Assembly: GCF_040436345.1 (NCBI RefSeq) | Contig: NC_133220.1 | Coordinates: forward strand, 11,477,664 to 11,541,663 | DNA: 64,000 bases | Reading direction: 5' to 3' | Source of the DNA: Pagrus major | Taxonomy: Eukaryota; Chordata; Actinopteri; Spariformes; Sparidae | In this document: in pieces, positions 23,881 to 44,302 of the stretch | Layout of the letters: each line of letters begins with the position of its first letter | Position numbering within the stretch: position 1 is the stretch's first letter | Made by a program: the position numbers and the translations under genes | The notes under the pieces: model-generated | Databases searched by the model: none | The model's input: the letters and a program-made list of their open reading frames with translations, nothing else | Told to the model about the DNA's origin: nothing

Positions 23881-26154
23881 GCTGGGAATTCATTTCAGCG
23901 GCATGTTCAGCCGCACACAGTTGTGCATTAGTGTCTTCTAAATGTAATGCTGTTCTATATATCAGATCTACAACCAATGATTGATGATGATCATTATAGA
24001 TTGATCTGTTGATGATATTTTGATTAATCAATGCAATGTTTGGACTGTGGAGAGTAATGAATAATGCACATCATAATTTCACAGAACACAAGGTGACGTC
24101 TCCAGCGGACAATTGTTGCTGGCAACCAATTGTTGATTAACTTCCTGTTTCATGTATCTTTATTTGAAAATGCACAAAAAACATTAAATAATTTTACATC
24201 AAAGTATCATTTTCAAAATCTTCATTGTGATGTTTATTAATGTAAAACAAATATAATACATTTCTGAAATACCATGACATCTAGAGGTCAGTGTTTTGTT
24301 GGAACATGATACTCAGTCATTTCATTACGCATTTTTTCTAGATTAAAAGAGACAATGTGAAATGTGAGGGATAAAATAGTATAAGACAATCAGAGATGTA
24401 ATGGACTGGGTTTTAGCAAATTGTTTTTTTCCACCTTTAGTCCCTGGGCAGGTAGATAGATTCATAATTTAGTGAGAAAATTAGGCATTAAAGACAAACT
24501 TAGCCAATAAAACTATAAATTGTCAATAATCCCACTCACTCAAAACCTTAAACAAAGCCCTACAGATTATCTTTTGGACGAACATTAGTTGAAGCCTCTA
24601 AGGCTGGATGTAGACGGGGGTAGATGGACTTGTGTTGGAGGAACAGAAGTGTCCAGGCGTCTGTGTTCGAGTCCTCTCAGCCAGCCGGGCAGCCTCGTTT
24701 GTCTGCTTATGACCTGAGTTATTGAACAGCAGTGAGTCATGAGGTGTCGGTTAGCTCAAAGCCTCGTGTAGGTGTATCCTCTGCCTCTGTCTTTGGCCAT
24801 CGTGCTCCTTCTGCCACCAGCTGACTCGACTAGTTCGCCTTGCCCTACTTCCTGGAGAGGAAGAGGAAGGCTGTAAGAGCGGGAGTATCTGTGACTATCT
24901 TCCTTTGGTGTATAATCTATATTTATTTATTTATTTATTTATACATTCATGGCTGCTTGATGGAAGCAATGAAGGTGATGGGTCATTAATTAGAAAACTG
25001 GCCAGATTATTGTATTATTAATTTCTTCTTTCAGTGAGCTTAGTTTTCATTCGAGTGAAAAGGACTCATCCTCGAGCCCGTTATCCATTTCTTATAATAC
25101 ATCCATGGGAGTTACTAATTTCTTGAGTGCTTATTTCTTGGATGGGAGAGCTGTTATTATCATTCTCTCCGCAAGGAAGCAAATACATGTATTTCCCCAA
25201 AATAAAAAAACAACGTCTGCAACACAAAAATCTTATTCAACATAAAACGATTAACACGTTCCCTCATTTTCAGTGTAGAATAGGAAATTCATATTCATTT
25301 TTCTTCGTATGGATAAATGGGTCAATGTCGTCAAGAGGCCTTGAGGGAGATGTCATACCTGTTTTTATTTCATGGGCTGGCTGCCTGTTGGGAGATTTGA
25401 TCATTTCCATGGGTGTACCAGTAAAGCCATGACTCAGTGAGACTGAGGAGCCGAGTGTGTTTGTAACATACGCCCAAAGAATGTGAGAGGCTGACCTGAT
25501 CTGTTGCTGTGTATGTTCCCTGCAGTTGTATAAGAGAGCTTAGCACTCACATTTCAATTTCATGCACTTTAGTCGACAGCCTTTACTCAGGAATCTCTGC
25601 ATTGTGTCCACAAACGCTTGATCTGAAACAGCCTGAAGCTTTCCCGTGTGAGAAGTTTTTCTTCTCTTGCACCTAACGTCTGATCCTCTGTGTGATCTGA
25701 TGTCTGTTGCCTCCTGTCAGATGTAGTCAGATAAGATGTTTCCACGTCAGGTTAAGGTGATGCAGACAGCCGGTGTCACAGGCTGTGTGTTCTGTCTCCA
25801 GCCACAGCCTCAGCCAGTTGATGAACTTTAGCCCATTTCGCAGACAGACTTGAGGAAGGGAGGTATATTCTCGCATGCTTTCAGGTACACGGGTTTATTT
25901 TTGAAACATAGCCTTGAGATAAATAACTGCAAGTACATGAAAGGATCGTTTTTATTTGGTAGTAAAGTTGTTCCATAGAGATTTAGATTTAGGCTAGACT
26001 TCTAACGGGTGAATGTTTATCTGTCAAACAGTTAAAATCCACCCTTGGTTTTATTGCTCTCTTAGTTTATATACAACTAGAGTCTGACTGAGCTCCATGG
26101 CAACACCAAAAACCCAGGAAATAACTTCTTAACATTGACGTCAGCTGATCTGTG

Positions 26155-26445
26155 ACTGTGGCTGCAACAATAAGTCGATGAACAGGTTAGTCGATCAACA
26201 GAAAACGAATCCCCAACTATTTTGATAATTGATTAAAGCATAAAATGTCAAACATCTTCTGTGTCCACCTTCTTAAATGTGAGGATTTGCTGCTTTTCTT
26301 TGTCATTTTTGAGTTTTTGTTGTCACTTTAGGCCCTGGGGCTCACTTTGGGCTCTTGGGAATTGTGATGAGCTTTTTTTTTTTCCAAAGTTTTTGGACAC
26401 GTTATAGACTAAACAGTTAAATCGATAATGAAAATAATTGCTTGT
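26155..26445. repeat. Dispersed repeat of the 'cgattaat' family
   Basis: Starts 'gtggctgcaacaataagtcg' and contains 'attttgataattgattaaag', 'ataaaatgtcaaacat', 'gaggatttgctgcttttc' and 'agactaaacagttaaatcga'. It is collinear with 17780-18065. Confidence 0.6.
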
Positions 26446-29400
26446 ATCAAAGATAGAGTAGGGCCCCGGTTAGCTTGTTAGACGAGCCAAAACAATCATA
26501 CCGGGACTCATTTCCTGTGGTATGTTTGCTTGTTTGCAGGACCTCGGAACAAAAAAGTCATCATCATCGTCTCCCAAACAACAGGCCTTTTATTGGCTGG
26601 ATGTTTGTCCATGTTCAGCGTTGTTGTTGGTTTTAAAGTTATATGAGGATTGAGAGGCAGCTCTCCCTCATTGGCTGGGGTCACGCTCTGCTCTGTGCTA
26701 ACTCTGTGCTCAGCATGTTGCATAACTCCCGTTGGCCCCTAAGCCTCAGGAAAACCTCCTTAGAGAACGGGAGAGGTGGTGTGTTCATTAACCCGGGGCA
26801 TTGCTCAAATAGTTGTAGGAAGTAATGGTGCATTGCTTTGCAGTGTCTTAATGGCTCCTCTTGTTGTCTTTGGATCAGGTTTTACGTGTGCTTGCCAGTG
26901 ACACTTTACACTTTGTCTTCTGCATCACAGTGAACTCACATGTACTGCGATGGCTACCATACTTATATATGTATCAACAGATCTGCACTTGTTTAATACT
27001 ATTATTTTCATTATGAATTAATCTGTGGACTATATTTAGATGAATCCTTTAACAAAACAGGGTAATATGTCCAATAAAGTTTAATTGCATACAAGTTGAC
27101 GTCTTCAGTTGACTTTGTTTGTCCAACAGTTTAAAAAGAGTGATGATATAAAACAACAGAACTTTCTAACTGAGTAGGTAAAACTAGCAAATGTTTGGCA
27201 AGTTTACTTTGTAAATAACTTAAATGATTAATAAATGATCAGAATTGTAGGTGATTGATTTTCTGATATAGATGAAAGCGGACTTCACAGAGCTTAACAG
27301 ATGATCAACACGCTTAGCTCTCGGGAGCTAAGCAAGCAAATCGTGCAAGGTGCACTGTATGTATTATCTAATAATAGCTAATTAAAGATACCCCCCTCCC
27401 CCTTAGGCCAAGAAATAGTCTGGCAACCCCCACTGTAAAACCATTTTCACGGTATAGAGCACAAACAGAACATACATGTGTTGTTTTTTACTTTTAAACC
27501 GTTGAAGTTGTCACAGAGTTGATGTTTCAAAGAGATCTTACTTTGGGCTTGCTTGTATGTGATTGGCCAACGCAGCGCCTTACTGGATAACGTAGAGTTG
27601 GGTTGAAACAGAACTAGAATCAGGCTCAACTTTTCTGCATTGCTGGACCGGCTTCATTCGTGAATGGTGGACGGATGCTAATAGATCAGTATTATAAATA
27701 GCTGAAATCGCTGTATAAATAAAGTTCAGTCAGCTCAGTATTATTTTATCTTTGCTCTCAAGTGTCGCTCTTTGATGTTTTAACCTGGATGTAACACAGT
27801 GTTCCTGCTGTCTCACAGTGATAGTCGATCCTCAGTCTACCTCAGGATGATGGAAGGCTTCGTGAATATGTTCTAGCGTACCTCTTTGCACCACTGGATT
27901 AATCTCAGTCGTGTAGTGTAGACTCACAGCGACAGGTAAATGAAAATGTCTGCCCCCTCAACTGACTGGTGGTTATGTAGAGCCGACAAAATGATGTTGA
28001 ACTATTTTTCTGCTTTTGTCACAGCTTTCATGCAGACGGTTAGTCTCTCGGTGACACCTTTTGCTTTCATTCAGCCGTGTGGAGGTCTCGGGTCGGCCAG
28101 CTAATACTGGTCCGAGATAAGTGGAGTCCATTCACATGTATTGATTGAATCAGGGTGAGATCATGGACATGGAGAGGATGAATAGTGGTGGTGGATAAAG
28201 CAGAATAGGTTTCCTTCAATGGTTGAAACATCATTAACAGGCTCAAAGTGCAATTTGTTACCACTGGCAACCACCTAAACTTCCTCTTCAGTTGTTGCTG
28301 TCATTAGTTTCCTAAATTAGTGCCTAAATTGAGAGCATCAGTTAGAGGTAGCCTGAGAGTTCACCACAGTTTGTGACTATTTGGGACATTTTCACGCATA
28401 ATTTCCTTTTGCAAAAGCATCAAGATTTCCCTCCATTGGCTCCCGATATCACTGCCACCAAGGGTAAGCTATCGTTGTTCAGAGAGAGCGACTGTGCACA
28501 TGTACATGTATGTGTAAGTAAGCCTGCGTGCTTAAGTTGCGTGCTTGCATGTGTTGCATTGCCTCTGGCAGCCCTCTCCGTGTCCCAGCTCTGCTGAGGC
28601 CTGTCCAAACAGAACTCCAGCCAAAAGCTCCTCCCAGGCTTCACAGAACAGGAAGTGGATTGTTTTGTTTCACAGGGTGAGCCTCTGAGGCCCCGGTGCT
28701 GCTGTCTCCCACTTGTTTGGCTTTGAACCCTTCAGCTAGTTTGGGCCGTCTCTCGTCCAGTTGGCAATCTCTGGAAAGAAAAAGATCAAAAGATACTGTG
28801 CTGTGTCTCTGGAGTCAATATTCATCCCAGGATCAAACCCACTTACAGAAGGAAAGTGGAAGCAGCCTCTGTTCTCATTAAATATTCTGTTTTTTGGCTG
28901 GTTTTTCGGTTGAAACGTTTGCAACTGCAGCTGAAGCGAATGATGATTTTTTGGTTGTCACAGTCGAGTGTAATCAAGAGGTTTGCTTGCTTGCCTGTCA
29001 TTACATATTAAACATGTAGAAATAACAGCAGTCAGCACATGACAGCAGCCTTAATTCAAACTTGAATCTTTGTCTTTGAAAATCTTGTGCAGCTGTAACT
29101 GAACACACTGCACCAGAGGGAATGGACCTTTGGGCAAAATGTGAAGGAAATGGGAACAAACCATGATGAGAATTTCCACAAGGAGCGAGCAACCCAAAAT
29201 TAAGAAAAACTGCCAAACATGTTAACACACCCAACATTTCCAGTATGGCTACTGGTTATGCCAAGTCTAAGAGTCAATGGAAACATGGCTGGGTAATAAT
29301 TTCTTCTCTTGTAACCTTTTTATTTTTCCTTTTACTCTTTCCTGGACTTATTTGCTCACTTTGCAGATTTTCTTATTTCCAACATGTAAAAAAAGCAGTA

Positions 29401-31787
29401 AAAAAAGCTTTAAAAAAAAATAAGTCAAGAGCAACACAGTTTAAAAGGAAAAATCCATTTAACGAATTGAAACAAATTAAATCAATAATTTCTCAAAAAC
29501 AACACAATTCACATTAGGAATAGGAAGAAGTAGACCCTTATCTAATCATACCTCTTCTCCTCTACCTCATTAATTAACTCATACTCTGTGTTTGCCACAG
29601 TGGAATAACTAACTTAAAGATGTTATGTAGAGCTGCAAAGATTAGTTGATTAAATACAGTGTCACTGTGCTAAGCTAAGCTAACTAGCTGCTGGTGGTAA
29701 CTTTATATTTACTGTGCAGACTTGAGTGGTATAAGTCTTATCTCACTCCCTGCAGCATGTCCCAAAATGTCAAACTATTCCTTTAGTAAAATCCATGTAT
29801 TATGGTGTCCTTTAAGTTTTCTTGGTCAAATGTCAGTCAACATATCGATCAAGCCTATCTGTTTGATGATAGACCTTTTAATGGGTATTAGCTTTGAAGT
29901 GTCAGAAGAAGGGTTCGGGTGGTATGTGCAACAGTAGTTTCCAGATGATGTGGCGTGAGGCAAATCCAGGTGTGCCGTTGAATTTGGTTTCGACCATAGA
30001 TTATTAGTGCAATATACAACAAGTGATGAATTTGAATTTTACTTATTTATTATATCAGTACTGTGCACTCATTTATTTCCTTATACGCAAGCAAATTCTA
30101 CACCCAAAAAATACAGGTGTGCCTTGAGATTTTGGATTGCCCTTTGGTGTGCTTTGGCTACAAAAAGTTTAAAAACTGGCTTAGTGTCTCTGCTCTATAT
30201 TCAGAAATAAGGGCTTGCTTCAGGTGTGATTAGGGCAGCAGGACATCTTACCACATTGTCATGTGGCATGAGAGCAACAATTGGCAGTGATGCAACTCTA
30301 ATTCATGTGATTTTTATATCTCACTGGATGAAGTCAAGCTGGCATTTAGTTGCACCTGTTCACCTCAAAACATGAAATATTGGTTCTCATTTTTAACCTT
30401 CCAGATGATTAAAAAAAATCCATGTACCATTATTGAAATTTTTGGCCATATCACCCACCCTTAATCAGAAGACTGCGATATTAATTTTGGAATACTTTGA
30501 CTAACAATGTCAATCTGTGTTCTTGATGATTTTTCATGGTTGGGTGCATCTTACTGAGCGCCTTGGCGTTTCTATGCACCTGAGCAGAGATTAAAAGTGG
30601 GTGTTGGGGCAGAATCAACTCCAAAGTTTTGCCAGCAGGACTGAAAGATTAATTTCCCCTGATAAGTGGGTGCCCACGTGAAGAGGATTGCTGTCAAGAC
30701 CGTCTGGCAGAAAGTGGATGAGGTGAGGAGCCAAATGACTATATGCACAGCTGCTCCCAGGCAGCAGGACTCCAGCTCATCCATCAGCTGCACTGCTAAC
30801 TCATCCCTAGCTAAACCAGTCCTCACATCTGCAGGGCTTATTGCAGAAATCTGTCTTGGTTCAGTTGTTTCAGTGGATTGTATTTTGTGCACAGGAAACC
30901 AGCAAAGCTTCATCCTTGCAGGCATCCATCTTCGTCTGACATTGCTGTTATGGTGGGAAGAGCTTGCACGGCGCTTGGTTGGCCACACACATGCTCACTA
31001 CACTCTAAACCCCATGTAAGCAATCCTGGCTTACACTGGAACATATGGGCTGGCAGGTTTAGCTCGTCCTCCTTTAATGTAAAGTAGTTATGAGATAATT
31101 AGGGTATTACTTTCAGTGTTTTCCTGAAGAAGAAGAAGAAGAAGCATCAAAAGCAGGGCGGTGTTTTGTCTGCTTTAGGACACACCACCAAGTGCTTCAC
31201 CAGCTGCCCTGATTTCCTGGACGCTTTTCTCTTCCACACATGCTGCAGAGGGAAACAAACAGGGCGGAGCAGGAGCCTGATAGCACATTCCTTCATGTCC
31301 CAGCTTGTCTCAACACCCCCCTCCCCTCTTTCTCTTCCACTATCTTACTCCTTCTCCTCTGTTCTTTATGTAGCTTTGTAGTCTAGATGTGGCGTTGGGG
31401 ATTCAAGGTCTGTGACTGCAGTCGTCTGTGACAACATGCAGATCACAGCGCTCCCTTAGGTGTAATGTGATGCCGTACTGTCTGTCAGAGATGTCAGAGT
31501 GGTGGCTTTGGAGCCTCAGAGCGTCAGCAGAGAAAGTTTTTGGAGAACATTGTGTTCTTGATATATCATGTGCTCCTCTGATCGCTACAAATAATTTTAA
31601 ACATCTGTAGCGTGGAATACACAGACGGCAAATGACAAAGTGTGACGGCATTGTTTCGCTCGTTCCTGCAGCGTGGCATCTCAAGTGAAATGTTGCATCA
31701 CGGCCAAAAAAGTTTCTTTGCTTTTTGCGGTGCTGCTGATATTTTTTGACACTCAACAAAATGTCTGTTTGTGACAACCTCTTGTAA

Positions 31788-39853
<8,066 letters not shown>

Positions 39854-41794
39854 GCAGTCAACATGACATCAAATCAACTGACCAACAGGAGAAAAAAACA
39901 CATCAAAAAAAGGACTGACCTTTTACCAAAACAGCATCTTTGTACTGTATGTCGCATTTCAAGATAACAGTCAGGCAGATGAATCCAACAAATACAGGAA
40001 ATGAACTTTGTCTATATTACAACCATGTTTAGAAATTGATGTTTAAAGTTCCTTGTTGATTTTTTGTTTTTTCCTCCAAAATCTGTCTTTACACATAGAA
40101 CGTTTTCCTACTTGTTTTTCTTTATATTTGTAACGTAACGAGGCAGTGATAGATGCACATATTTGTATGCAATATTGTTCTTCACGATGTTGGGCGAGCA
40201 GCATCATCCTCCTTAGCTTGTATAAAGTCTTCATGAGTAAAGTCCAGACTGTCCTGTTAGTGTCCGTTCTGTTCATCATGGCAGTCGTGATAGAGAATGA
40301 AAGTTGATGTGTTTTTGAGAGCTAGTGCCTTTTCTTTCTTTCTTTTTTTTTTTTTAAGCCACTGTCTACTTCTCATAGCTAACATTTCAGCTGAGGGGCC
40401 CTCCATTGTACTGTAGCTTATTTTACACAGTGTTGTCATTGTGAAACCTGAGCAAAGCCATAACTAAGGCTTTCACTGTTGTTGACAGCTCGTCAAGCGC
40501 AACAAATGGCTGCTTGTGCCATTTTTGCCGGTGTGAAACATTCACCATATTCACTGAGGATAAAGAAGGTAGCTGCCTCTGTAATTTGATAAAAAGAAGG
40601 GAGTGAGCTTCCCATTTTTTTTTTAGTATAAGATCCAGTTATTCACTATCCTTAATCTGTGCAGTGGACCAGGATGGGCAGAGGAGAACTGGCCAGTCAA
40701 GACACAAGCCAATATGACTCAACTATGCACAATGGCTGTTAGGACCAACAGGGAGATGACACAGCTGAGACAGAAACGAAGGCCAAGGCCTGGTGAAACC
40801 TCCCCCGTTTGTTTATTGTGAGCAACTGAGTTCAGCTCTTCTTCTCCTACGATGCAAGTGAGCCGGTCACCGGTCAGGCCTGCTGTCGGAATCCATGTGT
40901 TGAACGGGTTAGCCCACTTGTGGAAATCATGTCTTGTTAGAGCTGTTAGCCTTCGAGTGTGGATGTTTCCAGTCGGATGACATTCCTTGCATGTTTTAGA
41001 GGAGCTGAGCTGTGTGTGTGTGAGGAGTTTGTTTTTCCCCGGTGCCTTCTCTGTTCTGGTGTGCCTTTTGGTTGTTCTCTCCCAGACCAGATAGACCAGC
41101 TGCTCCATGCCAACCCGACACTGACTGACGAGGTCAAGAATGACCTTCTGACATGTTTCACCAAGCTTGATTACACAAAATGTGTCATTAGTTTCCTAAA
41201 CTTTCAGTCGTCCTAACATAAAATTTGATCTTTAAATGCAGTGTCATCTTAGTTATTCTGGCACATGAGCTCGGTTACACCAATTTACGTCATGTACTAT
41301 TGCGTCAAGAATGACTCATGGGAAAATTACAACGCTTGTAACACAACATATTTCCTTAACATCAGTAGGAAAACATCTGTCAGCGGCCATAAATATTGTC
41401 TTTGATGTTTTACGGTTGCCAAAAAAGTTAGTTTTTAGAGAACAGCTGTTGAAAAAATGTAATTGCATTTATTTGTCAGTTTTTGTCTTGATCCGTGTTG
41501 CTCTTGATCTTCACTTCTTGGCAAGAAACATTTAATATTTTATCTCGAGTTGTGCTGAACATATAACAAAATATAAGAATTGCAATTGCAAAAGCGTTTA
41601 GATAATGCTCCCATGAACATTTGTTACCGCCACTTGTGACGACAGAAACTGACAGGTCATGTGACAACAAAATACATGAAATGCTTTAAATTCCAGACCT
41701 TACAGATATAACAAATGTGTAAAGTTCACTCAGTTCATATGTGCAATATTATCTGTACCCTCTAAATATGCCCTAACAAGATCATCGAGTGTCT

Positions 41795-42180
41795 CTTGGG
41801 GATCGACCGATATGTTTTTTTCAGGGCCGATACTGACGCCAATTATCAATGATCAAGGAGACCGATAACCGATATTTGGAACTGATATACCTCTGCAGTA
41901 ATAATACAAATCTGAGGGTCAGATTACTCAGTGTTGATAGGCTATTACTTGTCAGGTGTAACCAATCGGATAGTGTTGTGAGCGGGACATTGAGTGACAC
42001 CACAGAGAGGTGGCTACAGGCTACAGAATGATTTCTGCATCAGAGCTGAAGTATTGTATTCTTAATTTATTTTATCGGCAATCAGACACAAAAAAACAAC
42101 AATGCAGCTAATTGGGAAAAAAGCTGAATATAAGCTCAACAAATCACCCAGGCTGATAATCATCTATTACTAATCTGCAC
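41795..42180. repeat. Dispersed repeat, 'gatcgaccgatat' family, copy A
   Basis: Begins 'ggggatcgaccgatatg', 'tcagggccgatactgac' and 'ccaattatcaatgatcaagg', with 'agaccgataaccgatatt', and ends near 'tttatcggcaatcag' and 'caggctgataatcatc'. The same words recur at 47245-47530. The ends are partly inverted (ccgata and tatcgg), suggesting a MITE. Confidence 0.6.
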
Positions 42181-43427
42181 CACCTAAATATACCATAAGA
42201 TCATTAAGTAAAAAAAATGGTGTTTGAGCACGAAACGTCACACATGGAGGTAAAAAATGTTTATCAAGTGTGCAGACTCGCTTCTTGTATTTTTGACTAT
42301 TGCTTCTGTGCAGCACCTTTTCTTACAAAAAAGAAAATTCCCACATATCATGAATATGATTTTCCTTTTTTACCATATCGATCATCAAGACTTGACACTT
42401 ACTTGTACTTAAAGTAGCTTTTGGAGGCATGTCAGAGACCGTCCACTGGTCCAAGTTCTTGCTCACGCGTCCTCTCCGAATACTCGATTGTGAATTCAAC
42501 CTGGCTTGATGTATAATGCTTAAAACGGCCCAGCGACTGTCCTCAGGCACGGACTCTTTACGGCATTCCTTTTCTCTGCCTCTGTTGCTCATTCATGTAC
42601 TGTACATGTCCCTTTGGTTGCATGTCGCCGTCTGTCTACAGGAGGGTGGATGTTGAAATGTGTGTGTGGCGAAAACAATATCTTTGATGTTGCATGCAAC
42701 CTTCTTACCTAAGCCTAGCAGCTGGCAGGATCTGTGTGTCTGTTATATTGTAATGCCATCTGTAATGCAACTTTATACCCTCTACTGGCCAAGCACATAA
42801 GTTTTAACTCGGTGATCCAGTGGAGAAGCTATAAAATATAAAACTAGTTGTATTTTTTTCTGTTTTAATGGAGAGGGGGCATTTATTACAAACACACACA
42901 TGCACCATATTAATGTTGTTACCTCAAATCTTTCTAGGGGTTGATACTTTGTTTAAACTCTGGATTTTTGTGCGCAATTGTGGACAAGCACACTAACAAG
43001 GCAAAGATTAAAGAAAGTAAAGATTCTAGCGTTTCATAGTTGCGGCATCACATTCACGGGTTTCAACAAGCTTAACGTCGGCAGAGATAGTCGTATAACG
43101 TTCACAGCTGGAAGCATTAATGATGAAAGCATTCCCACAGAGCAGAAGAGGGTCTACTACTGTCAAACATATCACTAAGAGCATGTACAATACTGCTGTT
43201 GATGTGTATGCAGATCACGCTGCGCTAACTCAAAAGTTTTCCTTATGATGTCGATGCATGCTTGAGAAAACCATGGGGCTTAACAGTGTGCACAGACACG
43301 CACACAAGCACTACGCGCACACGTCTTCGGGAAACAGCTTCTGCTCAGTGTCGTGTAACTTTTTTCTTTCTTTCTCTGTAAGTATTTGAGATGATAAAGG
43401 ATCCAGATTTATATAAAAGCTCATTGT

Positions 43428-43433
43428 AATAAA
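43428..43433 (+). terminator. AATAAA polyadenylation signal, rhoc (proximal)
   Basis: A canonical hexamer in the convergent intergenic region, on the rhoc strand. Usage is inferred. Confidence 0.45.
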
Positions 43434-43494
43434 TGCTTTGTAAACGGAAAGTGTTGTAGTGAATGTTTGATCTGAAGTGAACATGAACATTGTT

Positions 43495-43500
43495 AATAAA
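43495..43500 (+). terminator. AATAAA polyadenylation signal, rhoc (distal)
   Basis: A canonical hexamer within 'tgttaataaactatttttga', 53 bases before the foldback MITE. It is the last sense-strand hexamer before mov10. Confidence 0.5.
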
Positions 43501-43552
43501 CTATTTTTGAGACAAGACCGACTCGTCTTCCCTGGTCAATTCTTGTGGAAAG

Positions 43553-43822
43553 TTAAAAGGGACAGTTCACCCTAAAATCAAAAATACATATTTTTCCTCT
43601 TACCTGTAGTGCTATTCATCTCTCTAGATCGCTTCGGTTTGAGCTGTCGAGCTGTGGAGATATCCGCAGTAGAGATGTTGGTGTGCTTTGAGCACCACAA
43701 GATGAATATCATCTAGTTCCATTATATCGAAGAGAAGGCAGTCATCTCTACAGCCGAAATCTCCAAAACGCCTCAACTCACACCAAAACAATCTAGATGG
43801 ATAAATAGCACTGTCCCTTTAA
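43553..43822. mobile_element. Foldback MITE flanked by TTAA
   Basis: A 270-bp element (including TTAA at 43553 and 43819) whose outer ends are AAGGGACAGT and, inverted, ACTGTCCCTT. Inner arms at 43609-43643 and 43777-43811 are inverted copies, for example GTGCTATTCATCTCTCTAGA against the inverted GTGCTATTTATCCATCTAGA. A further palindromic pair (gagctgtggagatatccgc and gccgaaatctccaaaacgc) lies inside. No ORF is present, so it is nonautonomous. TTAA flanks suggest a piggyBac-like target site, but the TIR frame is off by one base, so the superfamily is open. It lies between the convergent poly(A) signals of rhoc and mov10. Confidence 0.8.
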
Positions 43823-43913
43823 GACATCAAATGTGGTGACTGGCAGATGATAACATTAAAGGTGATGACTAATCAAAGGGAAGGTTGTGAGATATGGTGC
43901 AAAAATGAAAGCG

Positions 43914-43919
43914 TTTATT
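43914..43919 (-). terminator. AATAAA polyadenylation signal, mov10
   Basis: TTTATT on the plus strand, read as AATAAA on the mov10 strand, about 385 bases after the mov10 stop. It predicts a transcript end near 43890-43900. Confidence 0.6.
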
Positions 43920-44302
43920 TCTTCAGCAATTACCAGAAAGTAATAGATAAGTTAAAAAAGAAACTGAAAAGTGCAGACAGCATAAGACATAAGGTGATTA
44001 ATTCCTGAGAAATAGAGTGGTGTGCTTCTTCTTTTCCAACCCAGAAAAAATAATTACTGAAGAGACAAAGTCAAGAACAAAAGACCAAAATCAGAGCACT
44101 GTTGCATTGCACCAAAATATGCAATCAGCTCTTAGAAATGTTCATAAAAAGGCCATATTGTGAAATAATAGATGCAAATGTTTAGCGTGTTTAAAGCTCA
44201 GAGAGAGGGAAAACTTGCTGTGTATCATGATGTACCTAAATCAGATCATTTCTAGAGAATGTCACTGCAAATGGTTCTTAGTTTTGTGTTCTAACGGAGA
44301 TG

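Larger units (their letters stand above)
39854..43515 (+). other. rhoc: rhoc 3'UTR (inferred, long)
   Basis: From the rhoc stop to the first canonical AATAAA hexamers I could find (43428-43433 and 43495-43500) there is no other supported exon. A 3'UTR of about 3.6 kb is therefore predicted. It would include a dispersed repeat at 41795-42180. An earlier noncanonical signal could shorten it. The small ORFs in it show no recognisable domain. Confidence 0.45.

Noticed and set aside
29245..29517. 90-codon frame with a hydrophobic segment and a Lys-rich tail
   Set aside because: Looks like a membrane-anchored small protein, but there is no family, no codon-use signal and no transcript support; A/T-rich sequence produces such frames easily.
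30572..31019. Two long overlapping frames on opposite strands (138 and 117 codons)
   Set aside because: Neither resembles a known family; opposite-strand overlap of moderately GC-rich sequence explains both. They lie in the presumed rhoc first intron.
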